NCBI RefSeq assembly: GCF_036699995.1
Contig: NZ_CP144906.1
Span: 1,426,001-1,490,000 of the forward strand
Source of the DNA: Clostridium beijerinckii
GTDB taxonomy: Bacteria; Bacillota; Clostridia; Clostridiales; Clostridiaceae
Length of the DNA stretch: 64,000 nucleotides
Direction of reading: 5' to 3'
Part shown: positions 18,566 to 27,975 of the stretch, piece after piece
Position numbering within the stretch: position 1 is the first letter of the stretch
How the letters are laid out: each line of letters opens with the position of its first letter
Translations under genes and position numbers: made by a program
The notes under the pieces: model-generated
Database searches by the model: none
Told to the model about the DNA's origin: nothing
The model's input: only the letters and a program-made list of their open reading frames with translations

Positions 18566-19996
18566 ATGAGAAATTTATATAGCACACCTTTAAATTCAAG
18601 ATACGCATCAAAGGAAATGAGTTTTATTTTTTCTGATGATATGAAGTTTACAACTTGGAGAAAATTATGGGTAGCTTTAGCAGAAGGAGAAAGAGAACTC
18701 GGATTAAATATAACTGAGGAACAAATAAAAGAGTTAAAAGAACATATCAATGATATAAATTATGATGAGGCTGCTAAAAAAGAAAAAGAAGTTAGACATG
18801 ATGTTATGAGTCATGTATATGCATATGGTCTTCAATGTCCAAGCGCAAAGGGAATTATCCATTTAGGAGCTACATCTTGTTATGTTGGAGATAATACAGA
18901 TATTATAATAATGAGAGATGCTTTAAATCTAATTAAAAATAAAATAGTTACAGTCCTAAATCATTTGAAAAATTTTGCACTAGAATATAAAGACATGCCA
19001 ACATTAGGTTTTACACATTTCCAACCAGCTCAATTAACTACAGTAGGAAAAAGAGCTACATTATGGATGCAAGATTTAGTAATGGATATTGAAAATATCG
19101 ACTTTTTATTATCAACATTAAAGCTTAGAGGTGTTAAGGGTACTACAGGCACTCAAGCTAGTTTTATGGAACTTTTTGATGGGGATGAAAATAAAGTTAA
19201 ATCTTTAGATAAAATTGTTGCAGAAAAAATGGGATTTGAAAAAAGTTATGGAGTAACAGGTCAAACATACCCAAGAAAACTTGACTCTATCGTATTAAAT
19301 ACATTATCAGAAATTGCTCAAAGTGCTTACAAATTTAGTAATGATTTAAGATTACTTCAAAATATGAAAGAAATGGAAGAGCCATTTGAAAAAAATCAAA
19401 TAGGATCATCAGCTATGGCTTATAAGAGAAATCCTATGAGAAGTGAAAGAATAAGTGCATTAGCTAGATATGTAATAGTAGATGCATTAAATCCGGCAAT
19501 TACAGCAGGAACTCAGTGGTTTGAAAGAACACTAGATGATTCGGCTAACAAGAGACTATCTGTAGCTGAAGGATTTTTGGCATTAGATGGAGTTTTAAAT
19601 TTATACATAAATATTGCTGAAAACATGGTAGTATATGATAAAGTTATAGCATCTCACGTGCAAAGAGAATTACCATTTATGGCCACTGAAAATATAATGA
19701 TGGAAGCTGTAAAAAGAGGTAAGGATAGACAAGAATTACACGAACAGATTAGAGTGCACTCTATGGCTGCTGCTCAAAGAGTAAAAGGAGAAGGGTTAGA
19801 TAATGACCTAATCGATAGAATAATAAATGATGATTCATTTGGTCTATCTAAGGAAGAAATTCTAGCAATTATAGACCCAACTAAGTTTGTTGGAAGAGCA
19901 CCAAGTCAAGTTGTTGAGTTTATAGATGAATATGTAAATCCTATTATTAAGAATAATGAAGACGCATTAAAAATTAAGAGTGAGATAACTGTATAA
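18566..19996 (+). CDS. purB: Adenylosuccinate lyase
   Basis: A 476-residue fumarase/aspartase-superfamily enzyme used twice in purine synthesis: SAICAR to AICAR, and adenylosuccinate to AMP. The superfamily signature SSAMAYKRNPMRSE near residue 282 carries the mobile catalytic serine loop, and a catalytic histidine lies in TLGFTHFQPAQLTT. It is longer than the Bacillus enzyme (431) and nearer the 476-residue clostridial/eukaryote-like form. It is not in a pur operon here. A TATAAT-type -10 box lies near 18511. ACGAAT (18516-18521) and ATTCGT (18546-18551) form an inverted repeat in the leader, near a GGAGGT site. Confidence 0.96.
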   Translation: MRNLYSTPLNSRYASKEMSFIFSDDMKFTTWRKLWVALAEGERELGLNITEEQIKELKEHINDINYDEAAKKEKEVRHDVMSHVYAYGLQCPSAKGIIHLGATSCYVGDNTDIIIMRDALNLIKNKIVTVLNHLKNFALEYKDMPTLGFTHFQPAQLTTVGKRATLWMQDLVMDIENIDFLLSTLKLRGVKGTTGTQASFMELFDGDENKVKSLDKIVAEKMGFEKSYGVTGQTYPRKLDSIVLNTLSEIAQSAYKFSNDLRLLQNMKEMEEPFEKNQIGSSAMAYKRNPMRSERISALARYVIVDALNPAITAGTQWFERTLDDSANKRLSVAEGFLALDGVLNLYINIAENMVVYDKVIASHVQRELPFMATENIMMEAVKRGKDRQELHEQIRVHSMAAAQRVKGEGLDNDLIDRIINDDSFGLSKEEILAIIDPTKFVGRAPSQVVEFIDEYVNPIIKNNEDALKIKSEITV

Positions 19997-20157
19997 TAAA
20001 TAATATAAACGTTAAAATTAAGCATATATATAAATCAAAGAAATACATATTTATGAAATATGTATTTGAAAGCTAACTGTTATAAGTGAAAGTTAAAATT
20101 TATAATCTGAGTTAATGAATTTAGTTAACTTATTAAAAATTGATTTAATTACAAGTA

Positions 20158-20228
20158 AGGTTGTTCAGGATTAGCTTGCTAAATCAGAGTTGAAGCAAGC
20201 TGGTCCTTGATGCAACCTATTTTTTTAT
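20158..20228 (+). terminator. Long hairpin terminator after purB
   Basis: AGGTTG at 20158-20163 pairs with CAACCT at 20213-20218. Inner arms TCAGGAT-TAGCTTGC and GCAAGCT-GGTCCTTGA also pair, and TTTTTT follows at 20221. It occupies the 323-nt gap between purB and the convergent amidase gene. The remainder of the gap is AT-rich without other signals. Confidence 0.75.
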
Positions 20229-20319
20229 GTGCTTTCAGAGCTATGCTTTGGTAGTATTCAGGTAAACATGTATCTGATTTAGATTAATGTAATCTAGAGT
20301 TTGAGATAGATATTGTATA

Positions 20320-21315
20320 TCAATCGAATTTCAAAGCTCTAAGTGTTGGATACCTGTTAGGATAAATTTGGCTAAGGGGATAATTCAGTTTGTCATAACT
20401 ATGACAGCAATAAAGACAGTCACCATTATGAAGTCTATAAGTAATAAAGCCGTTATGAAAATACCGTCCTATAGATGGAGTGTAAAATTGAATTAAACAG
20501 CCTCTATCTAATGATTTATCGTTTGGAAGCTTAGTGGCTCCTAATTTTGGCGTTATTAAGTATTGATATAGCTCTTCAACTCGAATCCAGGCATGAGTGT
20601 ATGGCTTCCAAGCTGCATTTTGACTAAAACCCCCAGCATGAATTATTTGAGACATAAAATTAGTACAATCCCCTCCGATTCCAGAAAATGATTTATATTC
20701 AGGATTATAATTTAATGCAAATCTTTCAGCATAATTGCAGGCATCTGTGACATTAAATTTGGAAGATCTTTTTTCATCGTGGTTATTAGTAGAAAGACAG
20801 CTAGAAGCTATAAACATTTCAAATAATGAATCAATTGATGAAAGTTTATCCTTATATGCATTTATGTTGCGGTTTTCATTGAAGTTAAGGCTATTTACTA
20901 GGCTTGATAAATCAGTGTTTATGATATGTTCATATAAAAGTGGATTTTCTTCATTCTCTGCTATAAATTGTATTTTGCATTTGTCTTGCAAATACTCTAA
21001 AATGAGTATATATTCATTTATTGAAACTGAATTTATATTTTGAGGATAATTTTTTATAATAAAAGAAGTCTTCAGAATTAATTTAACTTTAATGAAACTT
21101 GGGATTTGTTCTAATATATTATACGCATAATCAAATTTATAGTCTTTAAATGAAGAATTTAATTTTTTTGCCCATTCAAAGCTGAATAATTTTTTTAGGT
21201 AAATTTCTTTTAATATGGTATCATCTAAATTATACTTATGTTTAGAAATTAAATTAAGATTATTATAAGGCATTGATAGTAAAAAGGATAAATTATATAA
21301 ACTCTCTGTTAGCAT
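20320..21315 (-). CDS. Putative amidase-domain (Amidase_6-like) protein
   Basis: A 331-residue protein in two parts. Residues 1-185 match no family I know and are helix-rich. Residues 187-331 look like the Amidase_6 cysteine-hydrolase domain: DACNYAERFALNYNPEYKSF followed by GGDCTNFMSQIIHAGG with candidate nucleophile Cys217, then W-rich and FHNGF/CHSYD stretches supplying the histidine. Amidase_6 domains are common on clostridial secreted proteins, but no signal peptide or lipobox is visible, so it may act inside the cell or the forespore. It is monocistronic, convergent with purB, with an AAGGAAA site. Substrate unknown. Confidence 0.75.
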   Translation of the reverse strand: MLTESLYNLSFLLSMPYNNLNLISKHKYNLDDTILKEIYLKKLFSFEWAKKLNSSFKDYKFDYAYNILEQIPSFIKVKLILKTSFIIKNYPQNINSVSINEYILILEYLQDKCKIQFIAENEENPLLYEHIINTDLSSLVNSLNFNENRNINAYKDKLSSIDSLFEMFIASSCLSTNNHDEKRSSKFNVTDACNYAERFALNYNPEYKSFSGIGGDCTNFMSQIIHAGGFSQNAAWKPYTHAWIRVEELYQYLITPKLGATKLPNDKSLDRGCLIQFYTPSIGRYFHNGFITYRLHNGDCLYCCHSYDKLNYPLSQIYPNRYPTLRALKFD

Positions 21316-21775
21316 ATAGTTTCCTTATTTAAAATTGTTATCATTAAATATGTTTATGAGGGAAATTATAGAAATGTGTTAATAAATTAATTTTTTATAA
21401 AGTTATTTGTTTGTACTACCTGATTAATAGTTTAATATGGGCTTTAGGCATATTCAAAAAATAACATGTTCATTTATTTTATATGCCTTAATGAATTAAA
21501 GTTTTAAGAAAAATATATATTAAGATTTGTAATACCCTAGATTATAGATTAAAACAACAAAAATATTCATAAAAATTTAAAAGTAGATACAAATATATTT
21601 AATATGTTATAATGTAATATGGACGAAAAAAGTGATGAACTTATAATATTTTTATAGAGAATATTGTAAATCTAAAATGAAAATTATAAATTTGGTGACT
21701 ATACTTGCAAATTATAATTGTTGTAGGATAAAGTCAAATTTGTTAAAGATTTTTATAAAGGAGCTATAAGAAGAA
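21316..21775. other. AT-rich divergent intergenic region
   Basis: A 460-nt region between two divergent genes, very AT-rich. A TATAAT at 21608-21613 could be the -10 box of the + strand gene, but its -35 partner is poor. I see no repeat element, small gene or riboswitch-like conserved core. Confidence 0.5.
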
Positions 21776-23026
21776 ATGCAAGAATTATCTAACGGAATAG
21801 CTAGCAAGTATGAAGAAATAATTGAAAAAATAAAGAGTTTTTCAGATGAATATCTAAATGAAGATTATAAGAATATTTGTGTTCTAGCAACAGAAACTTT
21901 ATTTTTAAATTATGAAGAACAATTTAAAAAGGGGAAGAGCTTTTCATGGGGAGCAGGAATAGTGCATGCTATAGGAACTGTAAATAACTTATTTGATTCA
22001 AAAGAAAAGCCATATATTAAAGTTGCTGACTTATATAAGGAGTTTGGTGTTAGTAGTAGTACAGGCTCTAGTAAATCAAAGGAAGTAAAAAGCTTATTAG
22101 ATATATCAAAAGATAATAATAAATGGATAATAGGCGAAAATAAGGATGCAGAAGCTTCAGAAGGTACTATGCTAAAAGCTAAAGAAGAAGTTGCATTAAC
22201 GATGAATGATAAAATAGAAGAGGATAAAGCTGTTAAGGATGAAACAAAAGTTCCTTTTAAATTTGTTGTCCATAAAGATTATATAATGGCTCAAAGAATT
22301 ATTGAGTATGCATGGAGACAAAAGAATTATAAAAATAAGGCGAAATATGCAAAAGAAGCTTTAGAAGTATATGAAGATTGTGCGGATGCATATATAATAT
22401 TATCAAAAGATTCTAGTTTAAATAATAACCAGAAGACAGAACTTCTAGAAAAAGCAGTTACAGCAGCAAAGAATTTATTAAGAATAGATGATTTGAAAAA
22501 TGCACCAGCAGAGCTTCTTAGATTAAAGATAGCGAGGCAACTTTTCGGAGCTAAGTATAGTTTGGCGATTCATTTATGGGAAATTGGTGAAAAAGGAGCT
22601 GCAATAGATAATGCTTTAGAAATTCTAGAGTATGATGAGAAAGATGAATTGGTGGTTAGAAGTTTAGTAGTTAATTGGCTTTTAATTGAAAAAAGATATG
22701 CACAACTAAAAAGCCTGCTAGAAAAATATGAAAAGGACAATTTGGCAGCTATACACTATAGTAGAGTAGCGTTATTATATAACATCAATGAAATTAGAGC
22801 GGCAGAAAGTGCTTTAAGAAGAGCCTATAAGAGAAATCCGCATGTGATACCATACATATTAAAACAAAAAAGAGTTTCAAACTCTTTGCCAAACCTAATT
22901 AGATTTGGAAGTGAAGAAGAAGCTATGAAATATGCTAGCTTAGGGTTAGATGTTTGGAATGATCCTAAGATGCTTCAATGGATTAAAGAAAAGAAGAAAG
23001 AATTTGATATAATAAATTTTGGATAG
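21776..23026 (+). CDS. TPR-like protein with N-terminal DUF6398-type domain
   Basis: A 416-residue soluble protein of unknown function. Residues 1-115 resemble a DUF6398-type domain (YEEIIEKIKSFSDEYLNEDYKNICVLA, then FSWGAGIVHAIGTVNNLFD). A charged linker (about 115-165) leads to a helical-repeat region (about 170-410) with tetratricopeptide-like features, such as AKEALEVYEDCADAYIILSKDS and RAAESALRRAYKRNPHVIPY. Such proteins usually act as scaffolds. It stands alone between the amidase gene and the FMN riboswitch. An AAAGGAG site precedes the ATG. No enzymatic motif seen. Confidence 0.65.
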   Translation: MQELSNGIASKYEEIIEKIKSFSDEYLNEDYKNICVLATETLFLNYEEQFKKGKSFSWGAGIVHAIGTVNNLFDSKEKPYIKVADLYKEFGVSSSTGSSKSKEVKSLLDISKDNNKWIIGENKDAEASEGTMLKAKEEVALTMNDKIEEDKAVKDETKVPFKFVVHKDYIMAQRIIEYAWRQKNYKNKAKYAKEALEVYEDCADAYIILSKDSSLNNNQKTELLEKAVTAAKNLLRIDDLKNAPAELLRLKIARQLFGAKYSLAIHLWEIGEKGAAIDNALEILEYDEKDELVVRSLVVNWLLIEKRYAQLKSLLEKYEKDNLAAIHYSRVALLYNINEIRAAESALRRAYKRNPHVIPYILKQKRVSNSLPNLIRFGSEEEAMKYASLGLDVWNDPKMLQWIKEKKKEFDIINFG

Positions 23027-23083
23027 TTACTTTACAATGATAAAGTTTCATGATATTATAATTATTGTAAATTGAATAAAGAA

Positions 23084-23191
23084 ATCTTCGGGGTTGGGTG
23101 AAATTCCCTATCGGCGGTACAGCCCGCGAGCTTTAAAAAGCAGATTCGGTTAGATTCCGAAGCCGACAGTAAAGTCTGGATGAAAGAAGAG
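23084..23191 (+). promoter_or_regulatory. FMN riboswitch (RFN element)
   Basis: The conserved RFN core is nearly complete: ATCTTCGGGG, GGGTGAAATTCCCTATCGGC, GGTACAGCCCGCGAGC, the GATTCGG...CCGAAGCCGACAGT helix, AGTCTGGATG and closing GAAGA. It binds FMN and is expected to shut off the rib operon when FMN is plentiful. A TATAAT at 23057-23062 can serve as its promoter, with TTTACA at a loose 20-nt spacing. Confidence 0.97.
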
Positions 23192-23253
23192 AGTAATGTT
23201 ATAAATTATATTTAAAATTAAAGTTTTAAATGTTATTTGTTCGTATTTAAGTA

Positions 23254-23286
23254 CCCTGAATTAAGTAAAATTCAGGGTTTTTTTAT
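23254..23286 (+). terminator. Riboswitch expression-platform terminator
   Basis: Stem CCCTGAATT / AATTCAGGG around AAGTAAA, followed by seven T residues. It is about 60 nt after the aptamer and is the expected FMN-controlled terminator. Confidence 0.85.
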
Positions 23287-23409
23287 TGCAATATATTTTT
23301 AAGTTTGAAATTATATAAGATTGATAGAACTGGCTTAAAATATGTGCTGTAATATATAGGATAAATTTTAAAATTTTACTTGTATATATAAATGATTATT
23401 ACAATTTTT

Positions 23410-23450
23410 GAAACTCCGAGGATTTGAATCCCGGAGTTTCTTTATTATTC
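23410..23450 (+). terminator. Second hairpin terminator between the riboswitch and ribD
   Basis: Stem GAAACTCCG / CGGAGTTTC with an inner GAT/ATC pairing, then TTTATTATT. It lies about 125 nt after the riboswitch terminator and 75 nt before ribD. Read-through from the riboswitch would have to pass it too. Confidence 0.7.
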
Positions 23451-23526
23451 ATTAAATTATAATTCAACTAAGTGTTTATAAGATTATATTATAGGAAATA
23501 GTATAAAAAATTGGAGATGATTAGTT

Positions 23527-24612
23527 TTGGATGAGAAGTACATGGAGATAGCTTTAGAATTAGCTAAAAGAGGAATAGGAAGAGTAAATCCTAACCCACT
23601 AGTTGGAGCCGTTATAGTTAAAGAAAATGAAATAATAGGAGAAGGTTATCATGAGTGCTATGGAGAAGCTCATGCAGAAAGAAATGCAGTGAAAAATGCA
23701 ACAAAACCTGTGGAGGGGAGCACAATTTACGTCACCTTAGAACCTTGTGCGCATTATGGAAAGACACCGCCATGCGTAGATCTAATAATTGAAAAGAAGT
23801 TTAAAAGAGTAGTAATAGGAATGTTAGATCCAAATGAGTTAGTTTCAGGAAAAAGTGTGGAAAAGTTAAAAGAGCATGGGATTGAAGTTGTAGTAGGTAT
23901 TAAAGAAAAAGAATGTAAAGAATTGAATGAGATTTTTATAAAGTATATAACATCAAAGATTCCATTTGTTATTTTGAAAAGTGGAATGTCTATTGATGGG
24001 AAGATAGCAACTTATAGTGGAGAATCAAAATGGATTACATCTAAAGAATCTAGAGAAGATTCTCAACACTTAAGAAATAGGTTTCATTCGATTATGGTAG
24101 GTGTAAATACAGTAATTGAAGATGATCCTGAGCTAACATGCAGAATCAACCATGAGAAGAAGCTAATAAGGATTATTGTAGATAGTAATCTTAGAATTCC
24201 ATTAGATTCTAAAGTTCTTATAAATAATGATAAAGCTGCAATAGTAGCAACGACTTTGAAATCAGATGAAGAAAAGAAAAAGAAATTAAGATCTATGGGC
24301 ATTAAAGTTATAGAAGTGGCAGATAAAGATAATAGAGTTAATCTGAAAGAACTGGTTAAGAGAATTGGAGAAGAAGGAATAGATTCAATACTTATAGAAG
24401 GTGGAGGGACTTTAAATTTTTCTGCATTGGAAGAGAGAATTGTAGATAAAGTAAGATTTTATATAGCCCCTAAGATAATAGGTGGACAAAACAGCGGAAG
24501 TAGTATAGCAGGAAAAGGGTTCTTTAAATTAGATGACGCAGTTAGATTAAAGGACATTAATTATAGAACAATTGGAGAGGACTTAGTACTAGAAGGTTAT
24601 GTTGCTAAATAA
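23527..24612 (+). CDS. ribD: Bifunctional pyrimidine deaminase/reductase RibD
   Basis: A 361-residue enzyme for steps two and three of riboflavin synthesis. The N-terminal cytidine-deaminase-like domain has the zinc ligands in HAE (His49, Glu51 as acid/base) and Cys74/Cys83 in PCAHYGKTPPC. The C-terminal RibD reductase domain starts near residue 145 (PFVILKSGMSIDGKIATYSGESKWIT). The TTG start at 23527 has TTGGAGA nine bases upstream and gives MDEKYMEIAL, the usual N-terminus. It is the first gene of ribD-ribE-ribBA-ribH and is controlled by the FMN riboswitch. Confidence 0.96.
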   Translation: MDEKYMEIALELAKRGIGRVNPNPLVGAVIVKENEIIGEGYHECYGEAHAERNAVKNATKPVEGSTIYVTLEPCAHYGKTPPCVDLIIEKKFKRVVIGMLDPNELVSGKSVEKLKEHGIEVVVGIKEKECKELNEIFIKYITSKIPFVILKSGMSIDGKIATYSGESKWITSKESREDSQHLRNRFHSIMVGVNTVIEDDPELTCRINHEKKLIRIIVDSNLRIPLDSKVLINNDKAAIVATTLKSDEEKKKKLRSMGIKVIEVADKDNRVNLKELVKRIGEEGIDSILIEGGGTLNFSALEERIVDKVRFYIAPKIIGGQNSGSSIAGKGFFKLDDAVRLKDINYRTIGEDLVLEGYVAK

Positions 24613-24637
24613 GAGGTGAAAGAATAAGGAGGAGAAG

Positions 24638-25288
24638 ATGTTTACTGGAATTATTGAAGAAGTTGGCGTGTTAGAGAAATTTAGTACAGGTAATGGCTTT
24701 GGAGTTATGGAAATCAAGTGTAGTGAAGTTTTAAAGGAAACTAGAGTCGGAGATAGTATAGCTACCAATGGAGTTTGCTTAACCGTAAAAGAAAAATATT
24801 CAGATTCCTTTAAAGCAGAAGTGATGGGAGAAACTTTAGATAAAAGTAACTTAGGAAATTTAAAGGCTGGAGATAAAGTAAACCTTGAAAGGGCATTGAG
24901 ATTAAGCGATAGGCTTGGTGGTCATATTGTAAGTGGACATATAGATGGTGTTGGGACAATAGTTTCCATAAAAGAAGAAAGTAATGGAACTTGGTTTACT
25001 ATATCTGCACCTGAGGAGGTACTAAGATACATTATATATAAAGGATCAATTGGAATAGATGGAATAAGCTTAACTGTTGCTTATGTTGATGATGAAGTAT
25101 TTAAGGTTTCTGTTATACCTCATACGATAGATAATACTATACTTTCATATAAAAAAGTCAATTCAAAGGTTAATTTGGAGTGCGATTTAATTGGTAAATA
25201 TGTAGAAAAGTTATTTGGTGGAAAAGAAAAAGAAGAAAATGAAAATAGCAATATTACAATGGAATTCCTAAGAAGAAATGGGTTTTAA
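24638..25288 (+). CDS. ribE: Riboflavin synthase alpha chain
   Basis: A 216-residue enzyme that dismutates two 6,7-dimethyl-8-ribityllumazine molecules to riboflavin and the pyrimidine. Two lumazine-binding repeats are visible: residues 1-about 96 (MFTGIIEEVG, SIATNGVCLTV) and about 97-200 (GHIVSGHIDGVG, SIGIDGISLTV). It lies 25 nt after ribD with an AAGGAGGAG site. The last bases precede the ribBA start by 64 nt. Commonly named ribE in Bacillus-type operons (ribC in E. coli). Confidence 0.96.
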   Translation: MFTGIIEEVGVLEKFSTGNGFGVMEIKCSEVLKETRVGDSIATNGVCLTVKEKYSDSFKAEVMGETLDKSNLGNLKAGDKVNLERALRLSDRLGGHIVSGHIDGVGTIVSIKEESNGTWFTISAPEEVLRYIIYKGSIGIDGISLTVAYVDDEVFKVSVIPHTIDNTILSYKKVNSKVNLECDLIGKYVEKLFGGKEKEENENSNITMEFLRRNGF

Positions 25289-25352
25289 TAATCTAAATCA
25301 TCAGAATAAACTTTCGGTATATATAAAATATAAATTTAAGGAGCTGAGCATT

Positions 25353-26546
25353 ATGTTTAATAGTATAGAAGAGGCATTAAAGGATATTAAAGAAGGGAAA
25401 ATGATAATAATTGTAGATGATGAGGGAAGAGAAAATGAAGGGGATTTAGTAATTCCAGCAGAACTGGCTAATGGAGAGAATATCAATTTTATGATTAAGT
25501 ACGCGAGAGGACTTGTTTGTGCACCAGTAGAAGAAGAAATTGCAGTGAAACTTGGATTAAATCCAATGGTTGAAAAAAATACTGACAACCATGAAACTGC
25601 TTTTACAGTATCCATAGATCATAAGGATACGACAACAGGCATATCAGCATTTGAAAGAGCTTATACAATAAATAAACTTGTAACTGCAAGTGAAGGCGAT
25701 GACTTTAGACGACCAGGGCATGTATTTCCTTTGATAGCTAAGAATGGGGGAGTCTTTGAGAGAATTGGTCATACAGAGGCAGCAGTAGATTTGGCAAAAC
25801 TTGCAGGATTTAAAGGTGCGGCAGCTATATGTGAAATAGTAAAAGATGATGGAACAATGGCAAGGCGAGATGATTTGGTAAAGTTTGCTAAGGAGCATAA
25901 TTTAAAAATAGTTACTATAGCGGATCTAGTTAAATACAGAAAAGAAGAACATTTAAGTGTCGTTATGGAAACGGAAGCTAATCTTCCAACTAAGTATGGG
26001 AATTTTAAAGTACTCGCATTTAAAGAAAAAGATTCCTCAAAATGTCATTTGGCTTTAGTCAAAGGAGATATTAAAAGTAATGATGAACCAATGCTTGTGA
26101 GAGTTCACTCTGAATGTTTAACTGGAGATGCTCTAGGATCTAGAAAATGTGATTGTGGAGAACAATATGAAGCTTCGATGAGAATGATAGCAAAAGAGGA
26201 CTCAGGAATACTTCTGTATATGAGACAGGAAGGAAGAGGAATAGGACTTTTAAATAAGTTGAAGGCATATGCGCTTCAAGACCAAGGATTGGATACAGTA
26301 GATGCAAATTTGGCTCTAGGATTTAGAGAAGACATGAGAGATTACAAAACAAGTGCTGACATGCTTAAGATTTTAGGGATAAAGAATGTTAGATTAATTA
26401 CTAATAACCCAGATAAAATAGAAGGATTAGAAAAAAATGATATAAAAGTTGTAGAAAGAGTTTCAATACAAATGCCTTTGAATGAAAATGATGAGTTTTA
26501 TTTAAAGACTAAAAAAGAAAGAATGAATCATTTGCTAAATATTTGA
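25353..26546 (+). CDS. ribBA: Bifunctional DHBP synthase / GTP cyclohydrolase II
   Basis: A 397-residue fusion supplying both precursors of riboflavin. Residues 1-about 200 form 3,4-dihydroxy-2-butanone-4-phosphate synthase (IVDDEGRENEGDLVIPAE, GHVFPLIAK). Residues about 205-397 form GTP cyclohydrolase II with zinc cysteines in HSECLTGDALGSRKCDCGEQ and the catalytic RQEGRGIGLLNK region. I start at the ATG at 25353, preceded by AAGGAGCTGAGC; an in-frame ATG at 25278 would overlap ribE and add 25 atypical residues. No frameshift or loss of key residues. Confidence 0.96.
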   Translation: MFNSIEEALKDIKEGKMIIIVDDEGRENEGDLVIPAELANGENINFMIKYARGLVCAPVEEEIAVKLGLNPMVEKNTDNHETAFTVSIDHKDTTTGISAFERAYTINKLVTASEGDDFRRPGHVFPLIAKNGGVFERIGHTEAAVDLAKLAGFKGAAAICEIVKDDGTMARRDDLVKFAKEHNLKIVTIADLVKYRKEEHLSVVMETEANLPTKYGNFKVLAFKEKDSSKCHLALVKGDIKSNDEPMLVRVHSECLTGDALGSRKCDCGEQYEASMRMIAKEDSGILLYMRQEGRGIGLLNKLKAYALQDQGLDTVDANLALGFREDMRDYKTSADMLKILGIKNVRLITNNPDKIEGLEKNDIKVVERVSIQMPLNENDEFYLKTKKERMNHLLNI

Positions 26547-26707
26547 TAACTAAATTCTAATAGCATGTTACTACATTTGGAGTAACATTAGCGGGGATAA
26601 GTTGGAGTAATATTTGTGGTTATAAATTCAATTAGTATTTAGTCTACATTCAAATCTAATTGAAGTTGATAAAAAATAAATAATATAAAATATTGGAGGA
26701 AAAAACA

Positions 26708-27172
26708 ATGAATATATTTGAAGGAAATTTAGTTTCAGAAGGATTAAAATTTGGGATAGTAGTAGGAAGATTTAATGAATTTATTGGAGGAAAACTTTTA
26801 GAAGGTGCAATAGACGGATTAAAGAGACATGGAGTAAAAGAAGAAGATATCGATATTGCATGGGTGCCAGGTGCTTTTGAAATACCACTGATTGCTAAAA
26901 AAATGGCTAAGAGCCCTAAATACGATGGAGTAATATGTTTAGGAGCAGTAATAAAAGGATCTACATCACATTATGATTATGTTTGCTCAGAAGTATCAAA
27001 GGGAATTGCAAGTGTTTCTCTTGAAAGTGGAAAGCCAGTAATTTTTGGTGTTCTTACAACAAATACTATAGAACAAGCAATTGAAAGAGCAGGAACTAAA
27101 GCTGGTAATAAAGGATATGAAAGTGCAGTTTCAGCTATCGAAATGGCGAACCTACTTAATACAATAGGATAA
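26708..27172 (+). CDS. ribH: 6,7-dimethyl-8-ribityllumazine synthase
   Basis: A 154-residue lumazine synthase, the penultimate step of the pathway; homologues form 60-mer capsids around riboflavin synthase. The N-terminal [22 protein letters not shown] motif and the active-site stretch [15 protein letters not shown] with catalytic His near residue 88 are typical. The ATG at 26708 follows TTGGAGGAAAAAAC. It lies 161 nt after ribBA, a long gap with a TGTTACT/AGTAACA hairpin but no T run. Immediately downstream begins repeat cluster A. Confidence 0.96.
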   Translation: MNIFEGNLVSEGLKFGIVVGRFNEFIGGKLLEGAIDGLKRHGVKEEDIDIAWVPGAFEIPLIAKKMAKSPKYDGVICLGAVIKGSTSHYDYVCSEVSKGIASVSLESGKPVIFGVLTTNTIEQAIERAGTKAGNKGYESAVSAIEMANLLNTIG

Positions 27173-27187
27173 AATATTTTTTGCATA

Positions 27188-27468
27188 TATAGATAAACAA
27201 TATATGACTTAGACTTATGCAATAATCTACCGAAAGCAGAAACATTGTTATTTCACAGGACTATGAAAATTTCACTGAAAGTGCTAAATTGCAGGTTGCA
27301 CCACTAATGCTTGCTCCCAATTTCAGTGTGACAAGCATTAGTTGAACACCCTACAATTAAGAACTTTTAGCAGCTCATTTTCAATGCCTGTTGCATAAAA
27401 ATGTTTCTGCTTTCTAGTATGGCGTTTATTATAAAGTATAAATCAAATTCCTAAGTTGTTTATCTATA
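27188..27468 (+). repeat. Hairpin repeat element copy A1
   Basis: A 281-bp non-coding element with perfect 13-bp terminal inverted repeats (TATAGATAAACAA at 27188-27200, TTGTTTATCTATA at 27456-27468). Inside is a hairpin at 27232-27414. Its 15-bp outer arms (GAAAGCAGAAACATT and complement) are perfect and are framed by CC before and TAGT after. Conserved apical motifs are GCACC at 27298, GCTCC at 27313, GACAAGC at 27330 and TGAACA at 27343. The left flank CTTAGACTTATGCAATAAT recurs in copy B1. No ORF of note. It begins 15 nt after the ribH stop. Confidence 0.8.
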
Positions 27469-27676
27469 GGCGTAATGATAGTTGAACCTATGTGGATATC
27501 AGTGGATAAGACTATAAATATATGTATATATTTATATAGAATTAAAGGTATATATTTTTAAAGAAATATATGTACGTATAAAAATATTTTCATATGTACA
27601 TATATAAATATTTATAGGAAACATCAGGTGTAAGGGCTATTTATGGTTATAAGAGAACCTATCATTTCTAGCGTGG

Positions 27677-27973
27677 TATAGATATATATTTGATTTATTA
27701 TATGAGTGCTTTTACATAAGAAGTCAAATTAATTATGTGGCGGAAATAAAGTAAGCTGTCCAAGCTATTTAGGGGAAGAGGGGAAACGCTTTGCTTATTC
27801 AATTTAAAATGGAATAAGTTTAAGTGGGACCCTCTTTCTCTTAATTATCTCTGAAGTTCTTATAGTTTTCTTTTTTAATCAAAATATTTATAATTTCATT
27901 GGAAACTGGAACAACAGAATAATCTTTATTTCGGCGAGCTATATGCATACGTGTAGGTCTTAGTTGGTTTATA
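27677..27973 (-). repeat. Hairpin repeat element copy A2 (inverted)
   Basis: A 297-bp copy in reverse orientation. Degenerate ends are TATAGATA at 27677 and TTGGTTTATA at 27964-27973. The central hairpin runs 27743-27932 with 9-bp perfect outer arms GAAATAAAG / CTTTATTTC. The flank 27930-27971 is nearly identical to 44386-44428 in copy B3, including GGTCTTAGTTGGTTTAT. The apical part has diverged and lacks clear GCTCC/GACAAGC motifs. Confidence 0.65.
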
Positions 27974-27975
27974 GG

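Noticed and set aside
27475..27660. AT-rich TATATA-containing palindromes between copies A1 and A2
   Set aside because: Short inverted repeats of A and T are expected by chance at this composition; no conserved motif was seen.
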